Assembly (NCBI GenBank): GCA_964020085.1 | Contig: OZ026608.1 | Location: forward strand, 17,217,479-17,281,478 | Source: Micromussa lordhowensis | Taxonomy: Eukaryota > Cnidaria > Anthozoa > Scleractinia > Lobophylliidae | Direction of reading: 5' to 3' | Length of the DNA: 64,000 nt | Shown here: in pieces, positions 43,216 through 55,498 of the stretch | Layout of the letters: the number at the start of each line of letters is the position of its first letter | How positions within the stretch are numbered: position 1 is the stretch's first letter | Notes under the pieces: model-generated | The model's input: only the letters and a program-made list of their open reading frames with translations | Told to the model about the DNA's origin: nothing | Databases searched by the model: none | Program-made: the position numbers and the translations under genes

Positions 43216-46200
43216 ACTCTGAGAAGCGAGCGAATCACTGTTTAACTAATAGTGCGGCATAGACATACGATACACCTTTATAATGTCAAAGAGAACTACA
43301 ATAGGTGAAAGCAATCTTCTGTTGAAGCAAGCCTAAGCGCATTACTACAAAGGATGTCACATATTTAGTGATAAAGTAAACGAAGACTTAAATATTTCAA
43401 GAATGAATCTGCGCCATTTATCCTCTGAAATGACTTGCAACATAAAACAAAAGCAAGGCACATTTTAAGAAGTTAAAATTTGTGGCAAGAAATCCGAATG
43501 ATTGGAGTGATTTCTTCAAAACCCGAAACAAAATCAGTTGAAGTTAAGGACTGGCAAGAGATGAAGGTGAAACATTGAATTAACGCGTATTATCTATTGC
43601 ACAGATTTTCGGTAAATTTATCCTCACTAAATGATCCTTCGTAGATGATTTAGAAAGTCCGTTCCACTTAATTATAAACCGGGGTGGCATTTCAGGGAGA
43701 AACGGAGGAAAGATGAAAAGGGTACAGCTGGCCCAATTTACAAATAGCGTTACGATAATTTCAGCGCAAATTCGCCATCACTCAGAAATAGGTATTGAAA
43801 ATGCAGTACTAGCTGAAAACACTTGCTCACCTCACTCTCGTCCTCTTTGCTCCTCTGAGTGGAACATAAGGACCAGTTGCATCTCCCATTCTTCATGGTC
43901 TTTCGCTCGCTGTTCCACCTCATTCCAGCTAGTCCAGCACAGATCATGACGCTCAGCGTCAAAAGTTCTCCTCTATGTAATCTTCTCCTGATACTAGGCT
44001 GTCAATTTCTTTCAGAGATACCTAGAATGGAAAATTTCTAACTGCAACTGGGGAAAGAAAACATTTATTTCTCGGTTTCTTTCGGCAATTAGTTCATGCG
44101 TCCGCGACGGAACATTACTTGTAGTACTCCAAGCCACACGGCAGCTTTGAAGCTCAATAATATCAGAAAAATTGACGTCTGTTAGTTTAGGTTGATATCC
44201 AAATACTGAATGAGTTAGAGTCGAAACAGTCGGTTCAGGGACCGTTTTTCATAGCCGGTTCCGAAACGTTTTCGCAGCCGTAGCAAAATCTCAAACCTTG
44301 TGATTACAGAGCTGTTTTATTTACATGATATCCTTAATATGAACAGTGTCTTTTCATACAAGAAGTTTCAGGCGTATACATTTTTCTGCTTTTAGATACA
44401 GATTAACTAAGAATGGCTTTGCGAGCCCGAAACTTTTCCGGGGCTTTCGAGAAACAGACCCCAGGGCCGAATGTTCGAAATGGCTTGAAATGGAAAAAGG
44501 ATTTGCCATTCCTGCATGCGCTCCAGCGGAACCGCACACAAAAATAGCAATAACAATATTTAGAGAGGAAGCCACATCCGTCTCAGGTGATTTATGGTTC
44601 CTCGTCCTGGGCAAATTGGAACTTAAGAAACTGTTGGAGTTTAGGAGGAAGAAAAACCGGAGAAAAAAGTAACCCCTAGGGCAAGCGAGAATCAACAACA
44701 AACTGCGGACAACCCATATATGACACCGGGGCAAATGAAACTCGGGCCACGTTGTGGAATAAACAACATCGATATTGAAACAAGTCGTATAGCTCTCCAA
44801 TCTCTATTCACTAGTATCTGTTGTTATAAAGGCAACCAAATTTCCGTGAGTTGCACCTTCAATGCCTTCAACGAAAGTTGCTTCAAACTGTGACTAATAC
44901 AACACCGGCTATGATACAGCAATGCTATGATACAACTCTGCTGTTTTGGTCGGATTCGATATGAAATATTTTCCTGAACTAGTGTCAGTTTGGAATAAAC
45001 ATTACACTCACTGCTTCAAAAGGATAGCTAGTGACTGAAACTTTACATGTAGTAATGTGAAATAGGCGAAAACGTTTTAAGCAAGCCCGAAACTTGATTT
45101 TTCAAGTTTGATTCATTAAAACGCCTGTTAGTCGATTGTATAATCCGCCGATGACATAATGATTTTTGCTCCTGTTGACTTGGTCATTACGACCAGTCAG
45201 TCTAGCCGGCTACTGTTCATGCTTTATCGAAAGGAAAAATCAGTCAAATAGCTCCACATTTCGAAAGCGCCCGAGAGAAAATGAATAGAGAGCGTCCAAA
45301 ACAACATGCCGCATCGATGTCGAAGCTGGACAACATCTTGGTTCGATTTGAAAGTAATTGTCAAAGACAGATAGATTTCGAGTTTACGGGCAATTCGATG
45401 CACGATTTTTGGTAAACATAATGCAAAATGTAGATTCTGAAATAGATCGAGCATCGCTATAAGCTTATTCTTTTAAGTTTGGTTTTCAGGCGCGGATTAA
45501 ATTTTAATGCAATTGTGCTGGAGGTCAATTTTTTTTTTCAACCAAAGTAGTCTGCAAGCTAGTGAGAAGGTCAGGGAGATTTGCATTTTAAGATTGCGAA
45601 TGCAATGCATTTTTGCAGGTATTTAAGAGACATATCACACGAAACGTCGTAGGAAGAAATACGCCCTGGTTTTAGCAATTCTCTTACCTACTGCCAGAGA
45701 ATACCACACAAACTGTGTTTCTCAATGGCCAAGAGAAAGGGAGCAAATCCAGTAATATTACACCATACCAGTTTGGCTTACTTTGGGAAATTCCACAGTG
45801 ACACATTCTACCCGTGGCAAAAGGTATATTGTTTCCCTAACATTACACAAGAACAATGAACTAACCTACCAAACAAAAGCTACATGTTTGAAACGGAAGG
45901 GTTAGTTCTATCACATATACAGTATGCGACCCTGGCTTGCTTCAAACTTTTTACGTCGCTTAAAATACCTTTATGTTGTGGTTATATTAAGCAAAGTAAC
46001 ACTCACTTTTCAGTTTTTGCTTGTAATGATTTGGTTCTGCAGTTTCTAAATGTCTTAAAAATAATATGAGAGACGTTGTTAAAGTTGACGAACTGAAAAT
46101 GAATCAACCACCTCCCGCGATCGGCCAGGAGTAAAAGCAAGCTTCTTTGCATGAAAGCTCGCCAGTAACAGACGTTAGTACATACTAACAAAGTTCAACG

Positions 46201-48990
46201 TGCTCTGAGCAGTTTTGTGCATCAGTCAAGCACCTCATTTACTCTACGATAATCGTTGCCTCTTCAGTTTCAAAAGACTGACCTGTTGCAGAGAAAAAAA
46301 AAGAAAGAAATCTTGAGGATGCCCTATTTTATTGAGCAAAGACTCATTGTGTGAGAACTAAACAAAGTCAGTGACCTTCACAGTACTCGGAGCACTCTAC
46401 AACCGAAATTCTACAAAAAAAACATTTATTGTTGTACACTTGAGAAGGTTGGGAGTTCAGACACTCTTCCAAAATCCAGACAAGGCATTGCTTAATGCAG
46501 TAGTATGTCATGAAAAACATTGCACATACTTCTGCTCGATCCCTCACTTCGGATTTGGCAACTTAAAAGTACTGTCAGAAGTTGATACGGGCAACTATCT
46601 TTGAAATCATGAATTGACCATCAGAAATGGCTTCTTACTTCACTCTTTCTATCTGTCTCACTGCAAAACGTAAGTTGAAACTGCCTCTCACGATAATCTC
46701 AAGTTTGTAAAACTCTTGAGGTGGATGGCACTTTTTTCGAGCGGACGTGTGCCTGGCCAATCAAACGCGAAAACGTTCAGTTGTGTTTGCCAGAAGTTTG
46801 ACGATGCAAACCGAACAGACGAAATGTAAATATCCTGAATTGCCGAGATTAAAGAGCAACAAATAAACTAAGTATCTATTGTTGTATGATGATAAACAAC
46901 GTAACATTCAAGATGGGATTAAAAAGCAAGCGACATTTTGGAAATTCAACACTTTGAATCGTGTCGAATCTTGAATGAAAACGAGTTGACAAAGGCACTT
47001 AAAAAATAACGGGCAGTAGTAATTCACCGGTCTGGGGTTCCAAGTCTGAAACCTTTGAAAGATCTATAAACTTTTCTGGATATAAGTTTCCGGCTCTTGA
47101 CTTAAATAATAACATCCACTGGGTATCATTCGCTATTTTGGACATGGAATCAGTTGGCTATTTTATTTGTGTAGTCTACATTTGTCTGAATTTTCCTTTT
47201 TTAGTTTTCCTGATTAAGGTGTCTAGTTTGCGAAATTGCACTACAATGTTTGTATGTGGGATATGAACTGCATGATCCAATTTATAAAGGGTTATTTGAG
47301 CGCCCTACGGCAGAACAACGAACCTAAAGTAGAGAATGAACAACAAGTTTCCACTCTCAGCCAGCTTCGTCTTGATAAATTCTTCAAAGTAGTAAGTACA
47401 ACGGAAACCTCAAAGTAGATATTGGCCTTAAGCGGTTCCAACAGTCCCCGCATTTGGTTTTGCATCCCGGAAGACTGAACGTCGTAGATCACTGGATATA
47501 TTTTCAACAGTAAGTAAAAGCTCTATTGGTAAACTGGAAGCAGATCATTAGATGATTGTTTTCGCTCCTTATATCGTGATATAATGAAGAAACGATGGTT
47601 GGTAGTGACGTTTGGGACACTAGAAATTAGCAAAACCATTTTTAAAAAAATTATCAACATTGTCTGCTACGAGCCGGGAGGTTATCAAATCAAATCATAC
47701 GGGGCAAAATAAAACGTTTCAAAAACTCAGTGTATAGTAATAGGAAACTGATGAGCGGCCGATCCTCTGAATTAGTTCTCTGTGGTGTTAATTATGGTAC
47801 ACGAGGCTTTAGAAGTGTATGCGAGTTTTTCAAACTTAGTCACACTGAAACCGTTATTGAATTACAGCGTTTTGATCAGATTAAGGAAAACTCTTGACTC
47901 CGTAAGAGGGCAAAAATTCGGCCTATTGGTAAGGGCTTCCTCTGTTGCGGTCATGAAAGGGAAGTCGTTGTTAAAATTCTAAGACTACAGCTTCCTGTTA
48001 TTGGAGGTTCACTTGGGACACAATGTCTTCTGCCTAAACGGGCGAAAAAAGGTTAGGGCGTTTCTTTAAAAAAATCTAAAAAAATCATATTTATTTCATA
48101 ACACCTTGAAGTTGAATGATTGGAAATCTTCGGAACTTCCTGTCGGACTAGCCTACGTTGAGTAGTTTGCGGAAACTTATTTTTAAGCTTATTTAGTATA
48201 AAGTGCATGCGATGTTAGAATTGAACATGTTAACTTGGCGTGTTAAGCATAGCTCTCCTACACACCCCTAAAGGTTTTATCTTTACTTTTTGTGACACGG
48301 AATTCCAAACTTGAGTGGCATATCAAGGAAAATTGTTTTGGATAAACATAAAATGGCATGGAATTTGCGAATTCCGAATGTTAAGAATTCCTCGCCATAT
48401 CTGTTTCGAAAACCTCAAACCAAGAATAAATAAATAAAGGTCTCTGTTTGTTAATGCATTTTTTGGTAAACTATCCACAACATGTCTGCGGAGTTTTTGT
48501 CAAGTCGACTGCTTTTCTTATTTTGTTAAAGATTATTCAAGATCCCGTATTTGTCCAAATTTGTTGGTTCTAAAATTTCTCTCAAAGACGTACGCAGGCT
48601 TAGAAAACGTCGCACAGCTGCGAAAACGGGTACAGTTGCAGTTTACGGCTTCTTATCAGTTCGCGTTTCATCAAGATCATTCTAACACAGTTCAAAGGAA
48701 ATCGCAACCAGCTCAAAAACAAATGCGCAAGTGTCACTAATCTAGCGATAAATCTTAAATGTTGCTGCCACGTTTTTTTTTGTCTATTGCGTAACGAAAG
48801 CTCGTGAGACTATTTAAGAAATGCAGCCTTCAAAACAGTTTGAAGTGTAAAAGGGCAATTTTTTATCGAGTAACCTTTTCCAAATGATTGTTTGCCAACC
48901 ATTATCAACGCCCACGCGCCTAGCGTAGCGGACATTTATTTCATCGTAAAGGCAAAACATTGTTATTGAGAACGTTTTACAAATCAACAA
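43216..48990. other. Long gene-poor stretch
   Basis: No convincing exon or repeat. A minus-strand frame near 43850-43950 (in one frame NEVEQRAKDHEEWEM) faintly resembles a LINE tail but is too short to call. Confidence 0.4.
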
Positions 48991-48992
48991 AC

Positions 48993-49157
48993 AGATTTCA
49001 TTTTGCCGTGCGTCTGTTCAGCAATAGATCATGTATGACGTCAGAATGTGGTAACGTAGCACACGAGGCGATAGCCGAGTGTGTCATTGATGTTCTTACC
49101 ACATTTTGACGTCTTGTGTAATATATTGCTGAAAAGGTGCACGACAAAATGGAATCT
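48993..49157. mobile_element. Foldback MITE F4
   Basis: Ends agatttcattttgccgtgc and gcacgacaaaatggaatct are inverted complements. Inside, atgacgtcagaatgtggtaa pairs with ttaccacattttgacgtc around a loop acacgaggcgatagccgagtg. About 165 bp, no coding capacity. Confidence 0.8.
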
Positions 49158-51170
49158 ACTTGTTTCATATAATAAAGAGGCAAAATGAAATGTTCTTGAC
49201 ATCATCTATAAGTCTGTACCTCAATTGATCATAAAGAAGAACCAATCAAAATGCGAGAACAATTCGACTTATTATGCTATATGATTGTTTGAAAACCGTT
49301 TAACGTGTCTAACACGCCTACGCACCAAAACATACGGAAGACTTAATTAGCTTTGCTTGTTTTAAATTTCATTGATGTCTTTAGGCTCGCTTCCTAAGTT
49401 TATCGTTGTTCCATCAAAGTTCCATTGATTTATTGAGCCAAATTTTGAAAGTTGTTAAAAACAGTTTCGTTAAAATACAAATACAGATGGAAAACGAAAT
49501 TACCTAACAAAAACGTGCAAAAACTAAATAGCAGGAACCTTTCTAGAAGGCTAGGAGCGTTATATGTTAAAATAATCTATCTGATCGTACGATCAAAAGA
49601 ATTATACGCTAATCTAATTATTTTTAGGCCTGGCGGCAAATTGTCCACTTACTGAAGGCCTGATAATTTCTTTTACCTTTCCGAGGTGATTATTTTACAG
49701 ATGTTAAACTGATTGGAACGGCGGAAAGGAGACGTGCTCTCAGGGGGGAAGGGTTAAGCCATCTTCCCCCCCCCCCTCACCCCCGACTGAGGCACTGATA
49801 TCGACAGGGATCCTTGTCGCACCACTTATGGAGAGATCGGGCACGCGTAAAGAGCTCTAGCTAAGTTCATTCGAGAGCCAAATTAGCTTCAAAGGGAGCC
49901 GGAAATCAGCCAAACCGCCTTGTTAATTTAACCTATATATACGAGCAGACCAATTTCTCTCGATGTTGAAATGAATTTTAGCCACACCTTCAAGGGAAGA
50001 GCCTTGTACATTTTGAAATTTTCGACTATCTTTCATGTCAGTAGCTTATGACATCCCCCTCCGGGTCTTACGAAAATGAGTCTTACTGCAATCATCCGTG
50101 AATTGGAAATATGACCCTCAGCGTCGACTAAATGGCTTAACGGAATCAAGTCCCTCTAAAGTACCCTCTGGTCAATTTTTCGATTCTTAAAAAGCAAGTT
50201 TACCTTTAGGTAAGAAGAGAAAGGTACAATTTTGATACCATTAAAAGGCATAAGGGATAGTGTGCAGGAATTCACTTCCCTGGTCACGAAACACTCGCCA
50301 AATTTGTGTACAAAAATTCTCTGGCACGTATAACACTCGAGAGCATTGTGTTGATCCCCAATGGAACTTATCCTGGGTCATTCAGTTTCTAGCTGGGTCA
50401 AGAATTTCAGCCCTTAAGAGTCATTTACCAAACATTTAAGGCACTGTTGCTCGATTTAGTACAGTCAGTTGCTAAAGTTAGATTGGATGGAGGAATCTGA
50501 AGAATTAAAGTTCTTCGAGATTGGTTTTATAATCATTTTTTATGAGCGCACGAATTCCATACAAATGATTGAAAAATGATGCACTTTGATAGCAGCGCTG
50601 ACCTCCTTTCATTTCGGAGGTTTTGGCTTACAGAAACCTACTTGAATAAAATATCGCTAATTCTTCAATCTCTGGGGACGTTTCATTGTTAGCTTGGTCC
50701 TTTTTAACGATGTTAATCATTTTCATGTCGTTCGCATTGTACTCTTATGACAAAGAAATATATTTTGCTATTAGAACAGACATGAATGTGATGACAGTCC
50801 AGAGCTTTACATCATGACAGCCAAAAGAAACAATAAACTGATTTTAATGAGATTAAAGGGAAACTGGCAACGACCTGTTGATGATAAGGGGTGTGTAGTG
50901 TTTAGCTATCACCTCCCAAACTATTAGCAGACATTCTCAAAAGAATAGGAAAACCAGATCTGTAAACGAACTGTAAACACACCGTATGAGATGTGTAGAA
51001 ATTTTCAAGAACCGGAAATTGGAATACCCTCTTGATTAGGAGATGAGTGGCTTATATGCTTAGCCTTATCAAATCAGCTTGGGTGAAATCCTACGATCCA
51101 TTGGATCGAGAGTCTTAAACCCAGCGCACATGCACAACAGTAAACATGACATGTGATCTGATGAGAGATT
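49158..51170. other. Intergenic stretch upstream of the activin-like gene
   Basis: No gene seen. A C-rich run (about 49765-49790) is the only low-complexity feature. Distal control sequence for the activin-like gene could lie here but none is identifiable. Confidence 0.4.
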
Positions 51171-51181
51171 CGGCACACGCG

Positions 51182-51276
51182 ATTGGCCAATGCGCGCGTC
51201 AATTGACAGACAAGCTCGCTGTTGAAATGCTTTGATCTCACGAGGTGGTACTCAAATTGTTTCCTGCGCTTATAAG
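51182..51276 (+). promoter_or_regulatory. Probable core promoter of the activin-like gene
   Basis: A back-to-back CCAAT palindrome, attggccaat, lies at 51182-51191 between GC-rich arms, and a TATA-like cttataag lies at about 51269-51276. The spacing (TATA about 90 bp before the ATG, CCAAT about 80 bp further up) suits a start of transcription near 51300. Inferred from motifs only. Confidence 0.5.
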
Positions 51277-51362
51277 CTTATGAGCTGTGCAAACAGATCG
51301 TGTGTTAATTTTGCAGCTCATCCTCCGATCAGACAGCGACACAGTCAGGATCTCTTACTAAA

Positions 51363-51843
51363 ATGGCCGGATTTCCCTGCAGCGGATTTTTTACACTCTA
51401 TCTAACCGCGATAACATTTCTTCAAGGGGCAGCTCTGAGCGTGGACCCTACAGCCACGGTTTCCACTGCAGCAATGCCTGGCAGTAACGTTTCGTTCGCT
51501 GGAACCAAAACTCCTTCAGAAAATGCTGGTCAGGGCCAAAGACAAGGACACGTTGACAAAGGGCAAGGCTGTCCTAACTGTAACAGCAACAATATCGACG
51601 ACTATTCTGAGACGACAGAAATTTACAACCTAAGAATCAAGATGATCAAAGCTAGAATACTGGCGAAGCTTCAGATGGACCAAACACCGGTTCTAAAGCA
51701 AAAACCAAAGGACAGCAGGATTGCAGCCCTTCTGTCAAACTTAAATCTTATTGAAGAAAATTATCCAGCAAGTGAGCCTGCAGATTCCAAAGAAGACGAC
51801 TTCTATGGAAAGACGACTAAAATCTTTGTTTTTAGCGCAAAAG
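51363..51843 (+). CDS. Activin-like ligand exon 1: signal peptide and N-terminal propeptide
   Basis: The ATG at 51363 sits in a good context (aaaATGG). MAGFPCSGFFTLYLTAITF is a hydrophobic leader. A Ser/Thr/Gly/Gln-rich linker follows, then CPNC and the amphipathic latency helix. The exon ends FVFSAK and GTGAGT at 51844. The stop in the intron (TAG soon after) confirms that splicing is needed. Confidence 0.92.
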
Positions 51844-54028
51844 GTGAGTAGTTAAATTTGTGCGTGCTTGTAGAGGTAACCGCGAAGTAATATTTTGTCA
51901 TATCGGAGCTTTTTGCACAGATAATTTCAATCAGGGTCATGCTCTGGCCTTCGAGTTTTTTCTTTGTTTTTTTCGGCGGGTTTGATACCGGCATGGTCAA
52001 GAGGGCAGCTGTTAAAATATTTCAGCATATTTCTTTTCCATTCATTCGTCACCACAGACAGTACTCAGAGCAAAGTTCAAGAGCTAATGTTGCGACAGCT
52101 TCACAATAATCACATCAAACGCTGTCTTAACGCTCCAGATATTCAGCGTTGGCGTCCCATTTGGTGTTAACTGAAATTACGTGCTTTGTTTTGAATTCTG
52201 CTTTTAAGATAATGATCATTGTGTTACGCACATTAGGAGGCGGAGTCGCTTTATATGTCTTTTCACAGCTGCTAAAGAGTGCCTTTGGAAGTCCTGTCTC
52301 ATAGCTTTAGTGCAGAATGTGGCAGATGCATTGAATGATCTTATCACGTTTATCATAGACATAACAGTCCGTTGGCAAACTGCAAGTTTCCTGGCATGTC
52401 ATGTGATGTGGGAAAATGTGTTTTACTGCTTAAGACCGGCCAATTATCCAGATAGTGCTTTTGAATGGAGGTCCTTGATATGAATGCACTTAGACCACAG
52501 AATTGCATAGAACCATAGAACCCAAGCAATTAATCAACAACTTCCATTTATTTTCATTTGGCACTTCCATTTTTTTTTTATACTGAAGAACGTTGAGGCT
52601 GAGATTAACCAAGATTTTAAGAACGTATTAAGAACATTCTCAGGCTGAGAGTAGAATGAGAACGTCTTATTTTGCTAATCTGTATATTAGATGACAAGCA
52701 TAAAATAAAGGTAACAAAAAATGTAAATTAACCCATATACTTTAGGGCATGTTTTGTATAAAATTAACAATGGTTTTCTCATTGCATGGCACACATCTCG
52801 GTTTGTAATAATCAGCAGTTCTTATTTATAACTGTTCCAAAATACCTTCCACACCATCATTTTAAGAACATCTTAAAAACGTTTCCAGCCTAAAATCGCA
52901 AAAAATATAAGAACGTTCATCCTCAGTTCCAACATTAGACGTTCTTATAAAAAAAGAGACTGTTATAAACAACTTTCATTTATTTCCATTTGGCACTTAT
53001 ATGACGCGTTTGCCAGAAAAACGTTTCACAAACATTCACTGAAAGCCGAATTTCAGTTGACTCAGTAAGTAAGTTATACTTTCTACGATAACAGGAAGAT
53101 AATCTCGCTGTCTAATGCATTTACAAGTCAAGTACATGTGCACTCTAAATATTTTTTCGCCCAAACTCTAATGGAAACCTTCTTTTCTATTTTGTCTTTA
53201 TTCTATGCAGCTAAAGTTCCACCTTCGCGATCAAGACGAAATTTCTCCAGAAATGTGGTCTTCCAGTTCAAACTGGAACAAAAGTCTCTTAGCAGCTTAG
53301 TATCTTCGGTGTCTCTGTGGTTTCATAAGCGTAGAAGCAAACGTTTAGACTTGAGCGGGAAGACTTTGCAGATAGAAGCACGGGACATGAGATCAGACAG
53401 AGAGCAGAAAGACACGCCAGTCAGTAGAGTAATGAAGACGAAGGTGAAGGCAAAGAAGAGTGGATCAGAATGGGTGGTGGTGGATATTAAAGACATTGTT
53501 CAGCACTGGTTTAATCAAACAATGGAACAGCAATCAAGCAATGCTACTGACAATGGCATTTACACCTTACACATCTCATGTCTGGACTGCGAATCGGAGG
53601 CTCATCATCTTATTAGCTCACGAGGCCGACTTCGCCCCTTTCTCGTTATCGACTTGCAGAAGCCAAAAACACTGAGCAGAAACAAGCGCTCTATTGACTG
53701 CGTCGGAAGGGTAGCTGTGCACTGTTGCCGTCGAAGGTTTTACGTCAATTTTACAAAGATCGGCTGGGACAACTGGATAATATACCCCAAAGGTTTTGAG
53801 GCCAACTTCTGTGACGGGCAGTGCAGGACTGGATTTGACGGCGATAATGGTTACTTGTACACGCTTCAAAAAATGTCGCAGCAAAATCTGACAGGCTTGG
53901 GGAGATGCTGTACGCCTTCAAAAATGTCCGCTCTTTCTATGCTTTATTTCGACCATGATGAATACGTCATGAAAAGAGACATACCCAATATGAGGGTCGA
54001 CACCTGTGACTGTCCCTACAAGTATTGA
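51363..54028 (+). CDS. Activin/inhibin-beta-like TGF-beta ligand (gene span, two exons)
   Basis: Secreted TGF-beta superfamily ligand precursor, 432 residues from exons 51363-51843 and 53211-54028 joined in phase 1. Order: signal peptide (about 1-25), propeptide with the CPNC motif (70-73) and the RIKMIKARILAKL helix that activin and myostatin propeptides share, then a beta-rich part containing WVVVDIKDIVQHWF and LRPFLVIDL. A furin site RNKR (317-320) precedes a 112-residue mature domain. This has nine cysteines including HCC, FCDGQC and RCC, the number and layout of activin/TGF-beta-type ligands, plus GWDNWI and SMLYFD. It should signal through type I/II receptor kinases and Smad2/3-class effectors (family knowledge). 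A myostatin/GDF8-like assignment is the alternative. Confidence 0.93.
52533..53000 (+). repeat. Intronic direct repeats enclosing an inverted repeat
   Basis: Within the intron of the activin-like gene, caacttccatttattttcat followed by ttggcactt (52533-52570) recurs as aactttcatttatttccatt followed by tggcactt (52966-53000). Between them, gaagaacgttgaggctgag and gattttaagaacg (52585-52620) have imperfect inverted partners (about 52855-52950, including aagaacatcttaaaaacg). It may be a degraded insertion with a duplicated target, or a rearranged pair of repeats. Confidence 0.5.
53211..54028 (+). CDS. Activin-like ligand exon 2: propeptide arm and mature ligand
   Basis: Acceptor TTCTATGCAG at 53201-53210 restores an alanine codon with exon 1. 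The exon carries basic patches (PPSRSRR, FHKRRSKR), the propeptide core, RNKR at 53682-53693 or close by, and the mature domain through DTCDCPYKY with TGA at 54026-54028. Two sequons, NFT and NLT, lie in the mature part. Confidence 0.94.
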
Positions 54029-54052
54029 AGAACACAGGAAGAGAGAGACAGA

Positions 54053-54058
54053 AATAAA
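54053..54058 (+). terminator. Possible polyadenylation signal of the activin-like gene
   Basis: An AATAAA lies only 25 bases after the stop codon. Another AATAAA near 55400 (ggtaaataaagcacacg) would give a longer 3' UTR. The sequence cannot decide which is used. Confidence 0.35.
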
Positions 54059-55495
54059 TGCGGATGTGCTTAAGCGAGGGCTACTTAAAGGCTATCTTGC
54101 CTTAGGTAAACAAGAACGCATGTTGTTTATTTTTGAAAGCTATATTAGTATCGTGGGGGAATCCTTAGTATGTTTAGATATCGTTTCACTAATTAAGGAT
54201 CGAGTTTTGATTTCCACCACAGAGTGACATCAACGGTGAACGATTTTAATAGCTTGGTAGATGCTCTTGGGCATTAAAATACTTTTAAAGTGCTAACTTT
54301 GCTGCAGTTGATATCTGGACTACTCCATGTCGTTAAATGATATAGTTGAAAAATTGCGAAGATCGCAATTATGAGGTTTTTTCAAGCTCTCAGATTTAGT
54401 TTTAGACTTAAAGGCATGAAATGAACTTGCATAGTAGACTATTGAAGATAATGAGCTGACCTCTAGCAGCGCCAATCAGCTAATGGTTCTAATGGATAGA
54501 GGCATCGCAATGTGATAATTTGCCAGTTCCGGTTTCGCTGCGAGATAACGCTGGTGTTGATAGTAATCAGCCTATTCATCTTCATCACGCCTATTGCGCG
54601 CGCCATACCTAAAGGAAGTTGGAAATGGTGCATTTATTGCTCCGAGTGTAGAGTTATCTTGGCTAGTAAGACAAGGTATGATGTAATCATTCGTCTAGTG
54701 CCCAGAGGAAATAATTTAGCTAGGGTACAAGTACCAATGGCACAGCCTTATTAAGTTTTCAAGCAGCATAGAAAGAGTACTGCAGTTTTCAATTTCTCTT
54801 TGAGTCCGGGTCGTTCGTTGTCTTTTTCGGTGGGATTTTTTAATCAATCGCTACCACATGCATAGCATTACGGAATACCAAACGGTATCGATTACATAAA
54901 GAGGTTTCTAAAACCAATATAACGAAGATAACAGGACAATTCCCACCATGTAAAATGAGACAAAGCTATTACAAGAGCTTTTAGGATAAACAAGTCGAAA
55001 CTCAATTGGTCCCAAAAAGGTATTTGTTTGGTGCTAGTAGACAGACGTGCGCGAGTTATGTTTCTGAAACAATGGCTGGCATCCTAGTAAGGACAAAGGA
55101 CATTATGTACAGTCCAGCTATAATTAGATTTTAAGCCGCTTTTTTAGCAGGCAGCTGTAAATGTTGTTTGTGAAGCCAAATAATGTTGTTAAATTGAACG
55201 ATTTCTAGAATAGAGCACCAACAGACTTTTCTATAATTATCTCACTCGCTAGAAGTCGTTACACACCTGAGGGTGTGGCTTTAGTTGTCCTGTCTGTCAA
55301 GAGAGCATATTACGTGGCACAGCCTGCTGACAAGAATTTTTATTATGACGTAGTGAGAATATACAGAAACATGACAAGTGTGTAAATGTTTTATAGGTAA
55401 ATAAAGCACACGATTCGTAAGCTAGTGTTTCTGGACGTGTTATTCAATAGCAAAGGGGTTCTTACCATTCGTACCATTGCTTTTGCAATCGCTAG
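54059..55495. other. 3' flank of the activin-like gene, no other gene seen
   Basis: Probably partly 3' UTR. No domain-bearing frame. Confidence 0.4.
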
Positions 55496-55498
55496 GAT

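Noticed and set aside
43750..43962. Minus frame with NEVEQRAKDHEEWEM in one phase, resembling a LINE tail
   Set aside because: Similarity is faint and no upstream reverse-transcriptase sequence supports it.
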